Positions 37,728 to 47,492 of a stretch of 64,000 nucleotides of DNA are shown here, piece by piece. A model generated the notes under the pieces. The model did not search any database, was not told where the DNA came from, and saw nothing but the letters and a program-made list of their open reading frames with translations. The stretch lies in the NCBI GenBank assembly GCA_902604055.1, contig CACKXA010000002.1, forward strand, positions 1 through 64,000, given 5' to 3'. How positions within the stretch are numbered: position 1 is the first letter of the stretch; every line of letters starts with the position of its first letter. A program made the position numbers and the translations under genes. Origin of the DNA: an uncultured Pelagibacteraceae bacterium. GTDB taxonomy: Bacteria > Pseudomonadota > Alphaproteobacteria > Pelagibacterales > Pelagibacteraceae.

Positions 37728-38378
37728 ATGTTTAATTCAATTTTCCCTAAAATTCACAAAGAAGGGTACAAGTTTTTGGCTATTTCCATTATAGCCACAT
37801 TTCTTGTATTACTTTTTTCAAAGTTTTTAGGATCAGTTTTAATTTTAATAACTATTTGGATTTACTATTTTTTTAGAGATCCAGAAAGATTTTCAATTAA
37901 TGATGATAATTTTTTAGTTAGCCCAGCTGATGGACTTATAACATCAATATCTGAGCAAAAAGGTCCAGTCGAACTTCAACTAGAAAATACGACATATACT
38001 AGAATAAGTGTTTTTATGAATGTATTTAATTGCCATGTTAATAGAACACCAATATCTGGAAAGATTGAAGAAATTAATTATAAGCCTGGAAAATTTTTAA
38101 ATGCCTCTCTTGATAAAGCGAGTGAAGAAAATGAGAGAAATTATTTTAAAGTAAAGTGTTCTTCAACAGGAGAAGAAATTATAATTGTTCAAATTGCAGG
38201 ACTAATCGCAAGAAGAATAGTATGTGAGGTAGAACAAGGACAAGATCTTAAACAAGGAGACAGGATAGGGATGATACGTTTTGGTAGCAGAGTAGATATT
38301 TTTTTCAAAAATAAAAAAACTTTAGCAAAAATTGGACAAAACGTTGTGGCTGGTGAGAGTTTAATAGCTTCGAAATAA
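37728..38378 (+). CDS. psd: Phosphatidylserine decarboxylase proenzyme
   Basis: Converts phosphatidylserine to phosphatidylethanolamine. 216 residues, the short alphaproteobacterial form. It self-cleaves at G186-S187 in RFGSRVD, turning the Ser into the pyruvoyl group. N-terminal hydrophobic stretches (about 17-50) anchor it in the membrane. VSPADGLI and FMNVFNCHVNR are conserved. It overlaps pssA by 1 bp (TAATG), so consecutive steps of PE synthesis are coexpressed, in reverse order of the pathway. Confidence 0.95.
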   Translation: MFNSIFPKIHKEGYKFLAISIIATFLVLLFSKFLGSVLILITIWIYYFFRDPERFSINDDNFLVSPADGLITSISEQKGPVELQLENTTYTRISVFMNVFNCHVNRTPISGKIEEINYKPGKFLNASLDKASEENERNYFKVKCSSTGEEIIIVQIAGLIARRIVCEVEQGQDLKQGDRIGMIRFGSRVDIFFKNKKTLAKIGQNVVAGESLIASK

Positions 38379-39169
38379 TGGAAGATAATAAAAAATTTAA
38401 ATTAGTTTCATCAAAAAAGACAAGATATTTATTACCAAATATTCTTACTTTAGGAGGAGTTTGTCTCGGTATTAGTTCAATTAAATTTTCAATAGATGGC
38501 AATTACAGTTTAGCAGTAATTTTTATTTTATTTGCAGCTATACTTGATGCATTAGATGGAAGAGTGGCGCGTTTAATTAAAGGAACATCAGAATTTGGAA
38601 AAGAACTAGACTCATTGACTGATTTTGTGAGTTTTGGAATTGCACCAGTATTTATTCTATATTTTTGGGAACTAAATACTTATGGTAAATTTGGGTGGGC
38701 AATCACATTAATATATTCAGTTTGTTGCGTTTTGAGACTAGCAAGATTTAATCTAACTAAAATAAGTAATCAACAACTTTGGAAGAATAATTATTTCGAA
38801 GGAGTTCCAGCTCCTGCTGGAGGGATATTAATTTTAATGCCATTAATATTTGAACTTTCAGGTTTAGAATTAAAGTTAAATCTAAAAAATTTAACACCTT
38901 TTTTGACTATTTTGATTGCAATTTTACTAGTGAGCAAGATTCCAACTTTATCTTTAAAAAAAATATCTATTTCGCCTAAAACCACTGTTTTTATTTTGTT
39001 AGGAATCGGAACAGTCTTTATTTCTTTGTTATTTTACACATTTCAAACATTATTATTTTTTGGAGCTGTTTACTTAGCTTCACTACCTGTCAGTTTCTTT
39101 ATGTATAGAAAACAATCTCAAAAAGAAAGCTTAGAAACATCAGATGAAGAGCATGAAGATGTTTTATAA
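38378..39169 (+). CDS. pssA: CDP-diacylglycerol-serine O-phosphatidyltransferase
   Basis: Makes phosphatidylserine from CDP-diacylglycerol and serine, feeding Psd. 263 residues with several membrane helices. The CDP-alcohol phosphotransferase motif is complete: D57-x2-D60-G-x2-A-R-x8-G74-x3-D78-x3-D82. Its stop overlaps the rlmE start (TAATG), giving a tight psd-pssA-rlmE unit. Confidence 0.95.
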   Translation: MEDNKKFKLVSSKKTRYLLPNILTLGGVCLGISSIKFSIDGNYSLAVIFILFAAILDALDGRVARLIKGTSEFGKELDSLTDFVSFGIAPVFILYFWELNTYGKFGWAITLIYSVCCVLRLARFNLTKISNQQLWKNNYFEGVPAPAGGILILMPLIFELSGLELKLNLKNLTPFLTILIAILLVSKIPTLSLKKISISPKTTVFILLGIGTVFISLLFYTFQTLLFFGAVYLASLPVSFFMYRKQSQKESLETSDEEHEDVL

Positions 39170-39795
39170 TGAAAAAATCAAAAAAGAGCAAAAAAAGTAA
39201 TACTTGGAAGATCAAACAACATAGAGATCAATTCTTTAAAAAATCGAAAACACTAGGTTATCGCTCTAGAGCAGCCTTTAAATTAATTGAACTTAATAAT
39301 AAATTTAAATTTATTAAACATGATACGAATCTATTAGATATTGGATCTTATCCTGGAGGATGGGCTCAAGTTTCAAGAAAAATAATTTCCTCAGGAAAGA
39401 TTTTGTGTGTAGATCAGGAAAAGATTGAAAAAATCAAAAATGTCTCGTTTCTCCAATGTAATTTCTTGAAGACAGAAGCAAAGAGTCAAATTTTAGAGTT
39501 TTTTGATGGAAATTTAGATGTGATAATTTCAGATATGGCTGCCAATACGACTGGTAATAAATCTTTAGATTGTATTAGAACCAACCAATTATGTGCAGAT
39601 GTAATTGAATTCTCTTCAATAAATTTAAAACCTAAAGGAGTATTAGTATCTAAGTTGTTTATGGGTGAAGATTTCTTAGAGGTCAAAGAATTAGCGAAAT
39701 CAAGATTTAAAAATGTGCATTTTTTTAAACCTGAGGCTAGTAGGAACGAGTCAAAAGAAACTTATTTACACTGCGCTATATTAAAGCCTTTATAA
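39169..39795 (+). CDS. rlmE: 23S rRNA 2'-O-methyltransferase RlmE (FtsJ/RrmJ)
   Basis: Methylates U2552 of 23S rRNA late in 50S assembly, using SAM. 208 residues with a Lys-rich N-terminal head. The K-D-K-E tetrad is visible as K38 in RAAFKL, Asp in ISDMAAN, Lys in VSKLFMG and Glu in SKETYL. The SAM motif reads LLDIGSYPGGWAQ, where most RlmE have GAAPGGW, a small change. It is coupled to pssA by 1 bp. Confidence 0.94.
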   Translation: MKKSKKSKKSNTWKIKQHRDQFFKKSKTLGYRSRAAFKLIELNNKFKFIKHDTNLLDIGSYPGGWAQVSRKIISSGKILCVDQEKIEKIKNVSFLQCNFLKTEAKSQILEFFDGNLDVIISDMAANTTGNKSLDCIRTNQLCADVIEFSSINLKPKGVLVSKLFMGEDFLEVKELAKSRFKNVHFFKPEASRNESKETYLHCAILKPL

Positions 39796-39821
39796 TTTTT
39801 AGAAATTGTATATAAGTTTAT

Positions 39822-40901
39822 ATGGAAGCAATAAAAGAAGCATTAACTTTTGATGATGTTTTGCTTTTGCCGCGTTTTTCAAAAATTTTACCTTCAGATA
39901 CAAATATTTCTACAAAACTAAGCAAAACTATAAAATTAGAATCACCTTTTTTATCCTCTGCAATGGACACCGTCACAGAATCACAAATGGCTATAGCTAT
40001 GGCCTTATCTGGAGGCATTGGAGTTATCCATAGAAACCTAAGTATAAAAAAACAAAATTATGAAATTGTTAAAGTCAAAAAAAAAAATTTAATAGTTGGA
40101 GCAGCTATTGGGACAAATGCAGACGATATTGTGAGGGCAAAAAAACTTTTAGATTCGGGAGTAGATTTAATTGTAATTGATACTGCTCATGGCCATAGTG
40201 AAAAAGTTTTAAAGATCCTTTCAAAAGTTAAAAAAACAGCATCTAAAATTCCTGTTTGTGTTGGTAATATTGCAACAGCAGAAGCTGCAAAAAAATTATA
40301 TAATTCTGGCGCAGACATAATCAAAGTAGGTATTGGTCCTGGATCAATTTGCACTACAAGAATGGTTGCGGGAATAGGCGTTCCACAAATTACAGCGATA
40401 ATGGAAGTACACAAAGCTTTAAAAAGAAAAGGTATAAAAATTATTTCGGATGGAGGTATTAAGTTTTCTGGAGATATTGCAAAAGCTTTAGCTGCAGGGG
40501 CAGACGCTATTATGATGGGCTCAATATTTGCTGGAACAGACGAAAGTCCGGGAAAAAAATTTAGAATTAAGAATAAATTTTATAAACGTTATAGAGGAAT
40601 GGGATCTATAGGAGCAATGTCAGCAGGTTCATCTAACAGATATTTTCAAAAAAATTTTAAAGATAAATCTAAATTTGTCCCAGAAGGAGTAGATGGTAGA
40701 GTAGAATACAAAGGAAAAGTCTCTAAGATAATTTATCAGCTTAAAGGAGGATTAAGATCTTCAATGGGTTATGTTGGAGCGAAAGGTCTTAAAGAGCTCA
40801 AAAAGAATGCTAAATTTATAAAAATTACTAAAGCAGGATTTTATGAAAGCATGGTACATAGTGTAGAAATGATAGAACCAACATTAAATTATAAGTTATA
40901 A
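39822..40901 (+). CDS. guaB: IMP dehydrogenase without its CBS (Bateman) domain
   Basis: Oxidises IMP to XMP, the rate-limiting step to GMP. Only 359 residues against about 490 for usual bacterial IMPDH. The barrel is intact: LTFDDVLLLP, SAMDTVTE, GVIHRNLS, IDTAHGHS, GIGPGSICTTR with nucleophile C177, the GGIKFSGDIAKALAAGADAIM phosphate site, and the RYRGMGS and EGVDGRV flap motifs. After residue 87 the chain passes straight from KVKK to NLIVGAAIG, the position where the two CBS domains normally sit, so the loss is clean and in frame. guaA lies two genes downstream. Confidence 0.96.
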   Translation: MEAIKEALTFDDVLLLPRFSKILPSDTNISTKLSKTIKLESPFLSSAMDTVTESQMAIAMALSGGIGVIHRNLSIKKQNYEIVKVKKKNLIVGAAIGTNADDIVRAKKLLDSGVDLIVIDTAHGHSEKVLKILSKVKKTASKIPVCVGNIATAEAAKKLYNSGADIIKVGIGPGSICTTRMVAGIGVPQITAIMEVHKALKRKGIKIISDGGIKFSGDIAKALAAGADAIMMGSIFAGTDESPGKKFRIKNKFYKRYRGMGSIGAMSAGSSNRYFQKNFKDKSKFVPEGVDGRVEYKGKVSKIIYQLKGGLRSSMGYVGAKGLKELKKNAKFIKITKAGFYESMVHSVEMIEPTLNYKL

Positions 40902-40903
40902 AC

Positions 40904-41320
40904 ATGAAATTAATAAAATGTATATTTGTTATATTTTTTGTTAATTGTAACGCTTATGCAGCCTCAAACTATTTTACTGACGGCTTATTATTTTTTGAAA
41001 AAAACCAATTAGAAAAAGCAAAATTTAAATTTGAACAAGATATAGTTTTTAATCCTAGAAATGAAAATTCTTATCTATACCTTTCAAAAATATTTAACAG
41101 GCAAGATAAAAGTGAATTAGAAGAAAAAAATCTTAACACTGTTATTTTGCTAAATCCAAAAAATGAAGATGCATTGTATAGCCTTGCAAAACTGAGATTA
41201 AAAGAGTCAGATTTTTCTGGCAGTAAAAAATTATTAGAAAAATTATTGACTTTCTGTGAAAGTTTCTGCCAAAAAAGTCTTAAACTTAAAACTGAAGTAG
41301 AAAATTCAATAAAAAATTAA
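40904..41320 (+). CDS. Exported TPR-repeat protein between guaB and guaA
   Basis: 138 residues: signal peptide ([20 protein letters not shown]) and about three tetratricopeptide helix pairs, such as [39 protein letters not shown] and the [26 protein letters not shown] repeat. TPRs bind proteins; the partner is unknown. It starts 2 bp after guaB and overlaps guaA by 1 bp, an odd place for a periplasmic protein among purine genes. Confidence 0.85.
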   Translation: MKLIKCIFVIFFVNCNAYAASNYFTDGLLFFEKNQLEKAKFKFEQDIVFNPRNENSYLYLSKIFNRQDKSELEEKNLNTVILLNPKNEDALYSLAKLRLKESDFSGSKKLLEKLLTFCESFCQKSLKLKTEVENSIKN

Positions 41321-42882
41321 TGGGAAGAAAAATTTTTAAGGAAAAAATTTTAATTATTGATTTTGGATCTCAGGTAACAAAACTTATCGCTAGAAGGGTA
41401 AGAGATCTTGGAGTTTTTTCGGAGATAATAACAGCAAAAAATATAAGTAAAATTAAAGATTATAATTATGTAAAAGGTATTATTTTATCAGGAGGTCCAG
41501 CAACTGTAACAAAGAAAAATCATCAAAAAGTACCAAAAGAAATTTTTTTTAAAAACATTCCCATCCTTGGTATTTGTTATGGATTACAACTAATTGCTAA
41601 TTTGTTTGGAGGATCAATTAAGGCATCAAAAAAAAAAAGAGAATTCGGAAGAGCAATTCTCCATAAAAAAAAAAAATCACTCTTAATAAAAAATTTTTTT
41701 AATGAAAACAATAAATCAGTTTGGATGAGCCATCAAGACGCTGTTACCAAATTGCCAAAAGGATTTAAAGTGATAGCTTCAACTAATAAATCAAAATTAA
41801 CAATTATAGAAAATACTCAAAAAAAAATTTATGGAATTCAGTTCCATCCTGAAGTGACTCATACCGAAAAGGGCAAAGAAATATTTAAAAATTTTTTATT
41901 CTCTATTTGCTTAATAAAAAAAAAGTGGCAAGTGACTTCAGAGAAAAATAGAATCATAAATAATATTAAACACACAGTAAAAAACGACAAAGTCGTTTGT
42001 GCTCTATCGGGAGGGGTTGATAGTAGTGTCGTTGCTTTATTGATAAACAAAGCTATAGGAAAAAATTTAGTTTGTATAATGGTTGATACTGGTTTGATGA
42101 GAAAAAATGAATTTAAATATAGCTACAGAATATTTAAAAAAAGATATAAATTAAATGTAAAGTTGATCAATGCTTCAAAATTATATTTTAAAAAACTAAA
42201 AAACATTAACGATCCTGAAAAGAAAAGAAAAATAATAGGAAATCTTTTTATTAAAATTTTTGAAAAAGAAGCAAAGAAGCACAAAGGTATTAAATATCTT
42301 GCTCAAGGCACACTTTATCCCGATGTTATAGAAAGCCGGTCAGCAACTGGAAGCCAATCATCTAAAATAAAATCTCATCACAATGTCGGCGGGTTACCAA
42401 AAAATATGAATTTAAAGTTAATAGAACCTTTAAAAGAATTCTTTAAGGATGAAGTAAGAATTTTAGGAAAATCAGTGGGTTTACTAGATAATATAAGAAA
42501 TAAACATCCTTTCCCTGGACCAGGTTTGGCTATAAGAATAATAGGTCAAATTAACCCACAAAAGGTTAAAATCCTACAAGAGGCTGATCACATTTTTATA
42601 AATGAATTGAAAAAGCATAATCTGTATCACAAAATTTGGCAAGCTTATGCAGGTTTATTACCTATGAAAACCGTCGGAGTTATGGGAGACTCTAGAACCT
42701 ATGAATATACTTGTTTGTTAAGGGCGGTCACTTCTGAAGATGGAATGACCGCAGATTATTTTAATTTTCCAAAGAATTTTTTCGATATAATAGCTAATAA
42801 AATTGTTAATGGTGTCCCAGGAATTAATAGAGTAGTATATGATATAACTTCCAAACCACCTAGCACTATCGAGTTAGAATAA
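41320..42882 (+). CDS. guaA: GMP synthase (glutamine-hydrolysing)
   Basis: Converts XMP to GMP using glutamine. 520 residues: N-terminal class I glutaminase (GGP, nucleophile C86 in [14 protein letters not shown]) and C-terminal ATP pyrophosphatase (SGGVDSSV P-loop), ending in the dimerisation domain with [11 protein letters not shown]. It is cotranscribed with the CBS-less guaB, so both steps from IMP to GMP come from one unit. Confidence 0.98.
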   Translation: MGRKIFKEKILIIDFGSQVTKLIARRVRDLGVFSEIITAKNISKIKDYNYVKGIILSGGPATVTKKNHQKVPKEIFFKNIPILGICYGLQLIANLFGGSIKASKKKREFGRAILHKKKKSLLIKNFFNENNKSVWMSHQDAVTKLPKGFKVIASTNKSKLTIIENTQKKIYGIQFHPEVTHTEKGKEIFKNFLFSICLIKKKWQVTSEKNRIINNIKHTVKNDKVVCALSGGVDSSVVALLINKAIGKNLVCIMVDTGLMRKNEFKYSYRIFKKRYKLNVKLINASKLYFKKLKNINDPEKKRKIIGNLFIKIFEKEAKKHKGIKYLAQGTLYPDVIESRSATGSQSSKIKSHHNVGGLPKNMNLKLIEPLKEFFKDEVRILGKSVGLLDNIRNKHPFPGPGLAIRIIGQINPQKVKILQEADHIFINELKKHNLYHKIWQAYAGLLPMKTVGVMGDSRTYEYTCLLRAVTSEDGMTADYFNFPKNFFDIIANKIVNGVPGINRVVYDITSKPPSTIELE

Positions 42883-43664
42883 TGCTCAAAAAAATTAAAA
42901 AAATACTATTAAAAAAAAATAAAAAAAAGTTGGTATGTTTGACTGCATATTCTCGGAATTTTGCAAAAGTATTAGACAAACATTGTGATATTATTTTAGT
43001 AGGAGACTCATTAGCTAACGTTTTATATGGAATGCGAAACACACACAAACTATCGGTAAACAATATGATCCAGCATAGTATAAGTGTTAGACAAGGTGTA
43101 AAAAAAGCTTTGATGGTAGTAGATATGCCAAAAGGTTCTTATGCCACTCCAAAACAAGCAAAAAAAAACGCTAAAATAATTTTAAAAAAAACAAAATGTG
43201 ATGCTATAAAAATCGAAAGCAATAACAAAAATTTTAAAATTATAAAGGAGATAGTTGAAGCAAAAATACCTGTTATGGGGCATATAGGTTTTACACCACA
43301 ATTTAAAAATAAATTTAAAGTAGAAGGAAAAAATAATTTAGAAACAAAGAAATTAATACAAGAATCATTGTTGATACAAAAGGCGGGAGCTTTTTCTATA
43401 GTTCTAGAGTGTATTACTCCTGTTACTGCGAAAATAATAACAAAATTATTGAAAATACCCACGATAGGCATAGGATCCTCATCTTACTGTGATGGGCAAA
43501 TCTTAGTGACGGATGATATCCTTGGGTTGAGCGGATTTTATCCTAAATTTGTCAAAAAATATGTTAATTTGAATACAGTAATTGAAAAAGCTGTAAAAAA
43601 ATATAGTAAAGAAGTTAAAAATCGACAGTTTCCGCAAAACAAAAATTTTTTATATGGAAAATGA
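42882..43664 (+). CDS. panB: 3-methyl-2-oxobutanoate hydroxymethyltransferase
   Basis: First step of pantothenate (CoA) synthesis: transfers a hydroxymethyl from methylene-THF to ketoisovalerate. 260 residues. Landmarks: LTAYSRNFAKVLDKHCDIILVGDSLANVLYG with the metal-binding Asp, KALMVVDMPKGSY, MGHIGFTPQ and the catalytic-Glu segment LECITPVTA. panC is not adjacent. It overlaps guaA by 1 bp and the next gene by 11 bp. Confidence 0.95.
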   Translation: MLKKIKKILLKKNKKKLVCLTAYSRNFAKVLDKHCDIILVGDSLANVLYGMRNTHKLSVNNMIQHSISVRQGVKKALMVVDMPKGSYATPKQAKKNAKIILKKTKCDAIKIESNNKNFKIIKEIVEAKIPVMGHIGFTPQFKNKFKVEGKNNLETKKLIQESLLIQKAGAFSIVLECITPVTAKIITKLLKIPTIGIGSSSYCDGQILVTDDILGLSGFYPKFVKKYVNLNTVIEKAVKKYSKEVKNRQFPQNKNFLYGK

Positions 43665-44160
43665 AATTATAGATAAAAAAGATTTTTCTGAAAAAATTTT
43701 AATTTTTTTTAAAGAAAAACAAAGAGTTATCCTAATAACTTTTGTAACAATTATTGGTATAATCCTAGCTTTTTTAACTTCGAACTATTACCAAAACATG
43801 GAAAATGAGGAAATTTCTGAAAAATTTATTAAAGCTGGAATACATTTATCTTCAGAGGAAAAAAATAAATCTAAGAATATTTTAATAGAAATTGTTAATA
43901 GTGAAAATAAATTTTATTCTATTTTAGCTTTAAATACCATTATAGAAAACGATTTAGAAGAAAGAAGCAATGAGATCTTAAAACTTTTTGAAATTGTTGA
44001 AAATCTTAAAATCGACAAAGAACAATTAAACTTAATTAAGCTTAAAAAAGCACTCTATTTAATTAAAATTTCTAAAAATGAGGAAGGAAATACTTTGCTT
44101 AATGAAATTATTTCAGAAAATTCAATTTGGAAAGATGCGGCATTAGAAATCTCTAAATGA
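43654..44160 (+). CDS. YfgM-like membrane-anchored TPR protein
   Basis: 168 residues with a cytoplasmic head, one transmembrane helix (about 25-42) and an outer helical domain like the tetratricopeptide-like YfgM family, chaperones at the SecYEG translocon. Sequence identity is weak. The assignment leans on topology and on its place directly before a BamB-like gene, as in many proteobacteria (yfgM-bamB). It overlaps panB by 11 bp. Confidence 0.65.
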   Translation: MENEIIDKKDFSEKILIFFKEKQRVILITFVTIIGIILAFLTSNYYQNMENEEISEKFIKAGIHLSSEEKNKSKNILIEIVNSENKFYSILALNTIIENDLEERSNEILKLFEIVENLKIDKEQLNLIKLKKALYLIKISKNEEGNTLLNEIISENSIWKDAALEISK

Positions 44161-44185
44161 AATAAATTAGATTATAAATTAGTTA

Positions 44186-45508
44186 ATGAAAATCTTTTTA
44201 GCATTAATATTTATATTTTTATTGTCAAATTGTTCATTTGATAATAAATCTGGTATTTGGACGAACAATAATTCTAACGTAAAAAAAGAAGATCAATTCA
44301 AGGATTTCGAAACTCTATATTCTCAAACTCAAACTTTTAATACCATTATTAGACCTGATAAAAGTCTAATGATTATTTTAGATCCGATTAAAAAGAATTA
44401 TAAATGGACAGATGAATTCTATAATGACTCAAATAATTTAGAAAACTTTGCATACAAAGAATTAAATGAAATTATTTTTAAAAGTCAAAAAATAAGTCGA
44501 TCCGAAGTCAAAAAAACTTTCCTTTTTGAAAATCAAAATGCAATATTTGTTGATTATAAAGGAAATATAATTGTTTATTCTTTAGAAAAGGAAAACATTA
44601 TTTTTAAGTATAACTTTTATAAAAAAAATTATAAAAAAATTAAAAAAATTTTAAATTTTATTGTTGAAGATAATATAATCTATGTAGGTGATAATTTTGG
44701 ATACCTGTATGCTGTCGATTATCTAAACAATAAATTAATTTGGGCCAAAAACTTTAAAATACCCTTTAGGTCTAATTTAAAAATTTTAGAAAATAAACTT
44801 ATAATAGCAGATACTAATAACTCTCTATTTTATATAAATAAAACAAATGGCAATAAGTTAAAAGCTATTCCAACTGAAGAAACATTAATTATGAATAATT
44901 TTGTAAACTCTTTAGCTACAATAAAAGAAAATTTATATTATCTTAATACCTATGGGTCTTTATATTCTCTAAATAACAACGGGCGTATTAAATGGTTTAT
45001 TAATTTAAACCAATCGATAGATATTAATCCAACAAATTTATTTAACTCTAATCCTATAGTCATTAACAAAGATAAACTAATTATATCAACCAATTTGTTT
45101 TTATACTTTATCGATTTAAATTCTGGCTCAACTTTGTTTAAAATTTCCATTAGCTCTTTATTTAGACCTATAGTCTCAGGTGATAATTTATTTTTGATTA
45201 CAAAGGACAATCTGCTTGTTTCTGTAAATATTAACTCTTTTAAAATAAATTATTCTGTAGATTTAGAGCAAACTATTGCTAATTTTTTAGATGTAAAAAA
45301 AAAGAAGCCTATTAGCATTAAAACTCTATTATTAGTCAACAATAATTTATTCTTGTTTCTAAATAATTCCTTTTTTATAAAGTTAGACCTAATTGGAGAA
45401 ATAAAAGAAATTAGCAAGCTTTCATCTAAAATTAAATCTGACCCAATTTTTATAAACGAGTCCTTGATATATATTAATAATAAAAATAAATTAATAATAA
45501 GTAACTAA
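44186..45508 (+). CDS. bamB: BamB-like outer-membrane lipoprotein, PQQ beta-propeller
   Basis: Subunit of the Bam machine that inserts beta-barrel proteins into the outer membrane. 440 residues. Lipobox LLSNC near residue 16 after a short signal peptide; then repeated beta-propeller blades such as VYVGDNFGYLYAVDYLNNKLIWAK-type segments (seen at about 170-195) and LNTYGSLYSLNNNGRIKWF. Identity to E. coli BamB is low; the call rests on blades, lipobox and the yfgM neighbour. Convergent with purF with a 4-bp shared stop. Confidence 0.75.
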   Translation: MKIFLALIFIFLLSNCSFDNKSGIWTNNNSNVKKEDQFKDFETLYSQTQTFNTIIRPDKSLMIILDPIKKNYKWTDEFYNDSNNLENFAYKELNEIIFKSQKISRSEVKKTFLFENQNAIFVDYKGNIIVYSLEKENIIFKYNFYKKNYKKIKKILNFIVEDNIIYVGDNFGYLYAVDYLNNKLIWAKNFKIPFRSNLKILENKLIIADTNNSLFYINKTNGNKLKAIPTEETLIMNNFVNSLATIKENLYYLNTYGSLYSLNNNGRIKWFINLNQSIDINPTNLFNSNPIVINKDKLIISTNLFLYFIDLNSGSTLFKISISSLFRPIVSGDNLFLITKDNLLVSVNINSFKINYSVDLEQTIANFLDVKKKKPISIKTLLLVNNNLFLFLNNSFFIKLDLIGEIKEISKLSSKIKSDPIFINESLIYINNKNKLIISN

Positions 45509-46956
45509 TTACTTGATTTGCTACTTAGCAAAGATAATTGCTTTACTTTTTCTTCACCTAAGTTATCAGATGGTTTGACTGGATAGTCGCCAGTAAAATA
45601 ATGGTCACTAAATTGAGGATAAGCATCATTTCTTTTTCCCTTTCCTAAAGCTTCATATAAGCCATCTAAACTCAAAAATTTTAGCGACTTAGCCTTTATG
45701 TATTCGCACATTTCCTCATTAGTTTTTTGGTTCGCCAAAAGCTCTTTTTTTGTTGGCATGTCTACTCCATAAAAATCAGGAAACTTAATTTCTGGGCAAG
45801 CAATTCTCACATGAACTTCTTTAGCTCCAGCCTCATAAAGCATTTTTACTATTTTATGGCACGTTGTTCCTCTCACCAAAGAGTCATCAATTAAAACTAG
45901 AATTTTATTTTTTACTATAGTTTTAGTTGTACTAAGTTTCAATTTTACTCCTAGGCTTCTGATATTTTGAGTTGGCTCTATAAAGGTTCTGCCTACATAA
46001 TGGTTTCTTATTAAACCTAGTTCAAATGTTTTTTTTGAATATTCTGCATAGCCTAATGCTGCTGGAACTCCGGAGTCTGGAACAGGTATAACTATATCTG
46101 CATTAACATCTGACTCTTTAGCCAGTTGTATGCCAAATTTTTTTCTATATTCATATGCACATTTATCATCAATGAGACTATCAGGCCTAGCAAAGTATAT
46201 GTATTCAAAAACACACGGCCTGGCTTTTTGTTTTGGAAATGGTTTGATGCTACTCATTTTATTATCTTCTACAACTACTATTTCTCCATTTTCGACTTCT
46301 CTAATAAATGAAGCACCAACAATATCCAATGCACAAGTTTCAGAGGCTAGAATAAAAGAGTCTTTTAATTTGCCAATTACTAAAGGTCTAATTCCAAAAG
46401 GATCTCTAACACCTATAAGTTTTTTATTAGTCATTAGAACTAGCGAATAACCGCCTTTTATTTGAAAAAGAGTGTCTATTAACTTTTCAACTACTTTCTC
46501 TCTTTTTGATTTTGCGATTAATTGTACAATAGTTTCAGTATCACTAGTTGTTCTAAAAATGGCCCCATCTTTTACTAGAGCGTGCCTCAATGATAGAGCG
46601 TTGGTCAAATTACCGTTATGAGCTAAACTTAAACCTCCCATGTGCAGATCTGCAAAAAAAGGCTGAATATTTCTTAAAGATGTTTCTCCAGTTGTAGAAT
46701 ATCTATTATGTCCTATAGCAAATTTGCCTGGAAGTTTTTTTATAACATCACTTTTTGTAAAATGATCACCAACTAAGCCTTGTCTTTTTTCTGAATGATA
46801 ATTTTTTCCATCATAAGAAACTATTCCACAGCCTTCTTGACCTCTATGCTGTAATGCATGTAGCCCAAGAGCGACTAAAGCAGCTGAGTCTTCATGATTA
46901 GATATACCAAACACTCCACATTCTTCTCTAAGTTTATCTGATTTAAATTTTTTCAA
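45505..46956 (-). CDS. purF: Amidophosphoribosyltransferase
   Basis: First committed step of purine synthesis: PRPP and glutamine to phosphoribosylamine. 483 residues. N-terminal glutaminase with nucleophile C13 (EECGVFGI), preceded by a 12-residue propeptide that must be removed, and the phosphoribosyl site VLIDDSLVRGTT. The propeptide and a downstream Cys set suggest the Fe-S type of family members. It overlaps cvpA by 14 bp, the classical cvpA-purF pair. Confidence 0.97.
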   Translation of the reverse strand: MKKFKSDKLREECGVFGISNHEDSAALVALGLHALQHRGQEGCGIVSYDGKNYHSEKRQGLVGDHFTKSDVIKKLPGKFAIGHNRYSTTGETSLRNIQPFFADLHMGGLSLAHNGNLTNALSLRHALVKDGAIFRTTSDTETIVQLIAKSKREKVVEKLIDTLFQIKGGYSLVLMTNKKLIGVRDPFGIRPLVIGKLKDSFILASETCALDIVGASFIREVENGEIVVVEDNKMSSIKPFPKQKARPCVFEYIYFARPDSLIDDKCAYEYRKKFGIQLAKESDVNADIVIPVPDSGVPAALGYAEYSKKTFELGLIRNHYVGRTFIEPTQNIRSLGVKLKLSTTKTIVKNKILVLIDDSLVRGTTCHKIVKMLYEAGAKEVHVRIACPEIKFPDFYGVDMPTKKELLANQKTNEEMCEYIKAKSLKFLSLDGLYEALGKGKRNDAYPQFSDHYFTGDYPVKPSDNLGEEKVKQLSLLSSKSSN

Positions 46957-47488
46957 TTTTATCTTTTGTATCTATTAAGTCCTCATTTGATGGAAATTCC
47001 TCGATTAGAATTTCACTACCTTTTTTAACAATATTAAATGAAAAAGCATCTTCAGCTGATATACCCCAATTTTGATATGGATAAAACCAATTAAGTATAG
47101 AAAATAAACAAATAGAAACAATATAACCTTTAAAAATCCCAAATAATAAGCCAAAAGTTTTATCTATGGACCCAACTCCTGTCCAAGTTACAGCTTTACT
47201 CAATCCCTTTCCGATTATTATTATCAAAAATAATGTAAAAACAAACACAACTATTCCAATACCAACGCTATTAACAAATTCTGACTCAATATACTCACTA
47301 ACCCAAGGTCTTAATTTTGGAACTAAAATAATTGTAATAACTGTAGATAAAACCCATTTCATAAAGGAAATAAGGCTAAGTGAAAAGCCTTTAAAATAAC
47401 ATTGAATAATACTGTAAATCATCACAGTTCCTACTGAAAAATCAAACCAATTAATGCTACCAAAAAATCTTTCAAAAATTTCTAGCAT
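46943..47488 (-). CDS. cvpA: CvpA family membrane protein
   Basis: Four-helix inner-membrane protein; in E. coli it is required for colicin V production and linked to envelope homeostasis. 181 residues from the preferred ATG at 47488, 4 bp after the preceding gene; an in-frame GTG at 47509 overlaps that gene by 17 bp. FDFSVGTVMIYSIIQCYFKGFSLSLI and GIFKGYIVSICLFSILNWF are conserved. The end overlaps purF, as in most proteobacteria. Confidence 0.88.
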   Translation of the reverse strand: MLEIFERFFGSINWFDFSVGTVMIYSIIQCYFKGFSLSLISFMKWVLSTVITIILVPKLRPWVSEYIESEFVNSVGIGIVVFVFTLFLIIIIGKGLSKAVTWTGVGSIDKTFGLLFGIFKGYIVSICLFSILNWFYPYQNWGISAEDAFSFNIVKKGSEILIEEFPSNEDLIDTKDKIEKI

Positions 47489-47492
47489 TCGC

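Noticed and set aside
39822..40901. guaB considered as frameshifted or truncated
   Set aside because: One uninterrupted frame with all catalytic motifs; the missing part corresponds exactly to the CBS module, so it is an in-frame domain loss.
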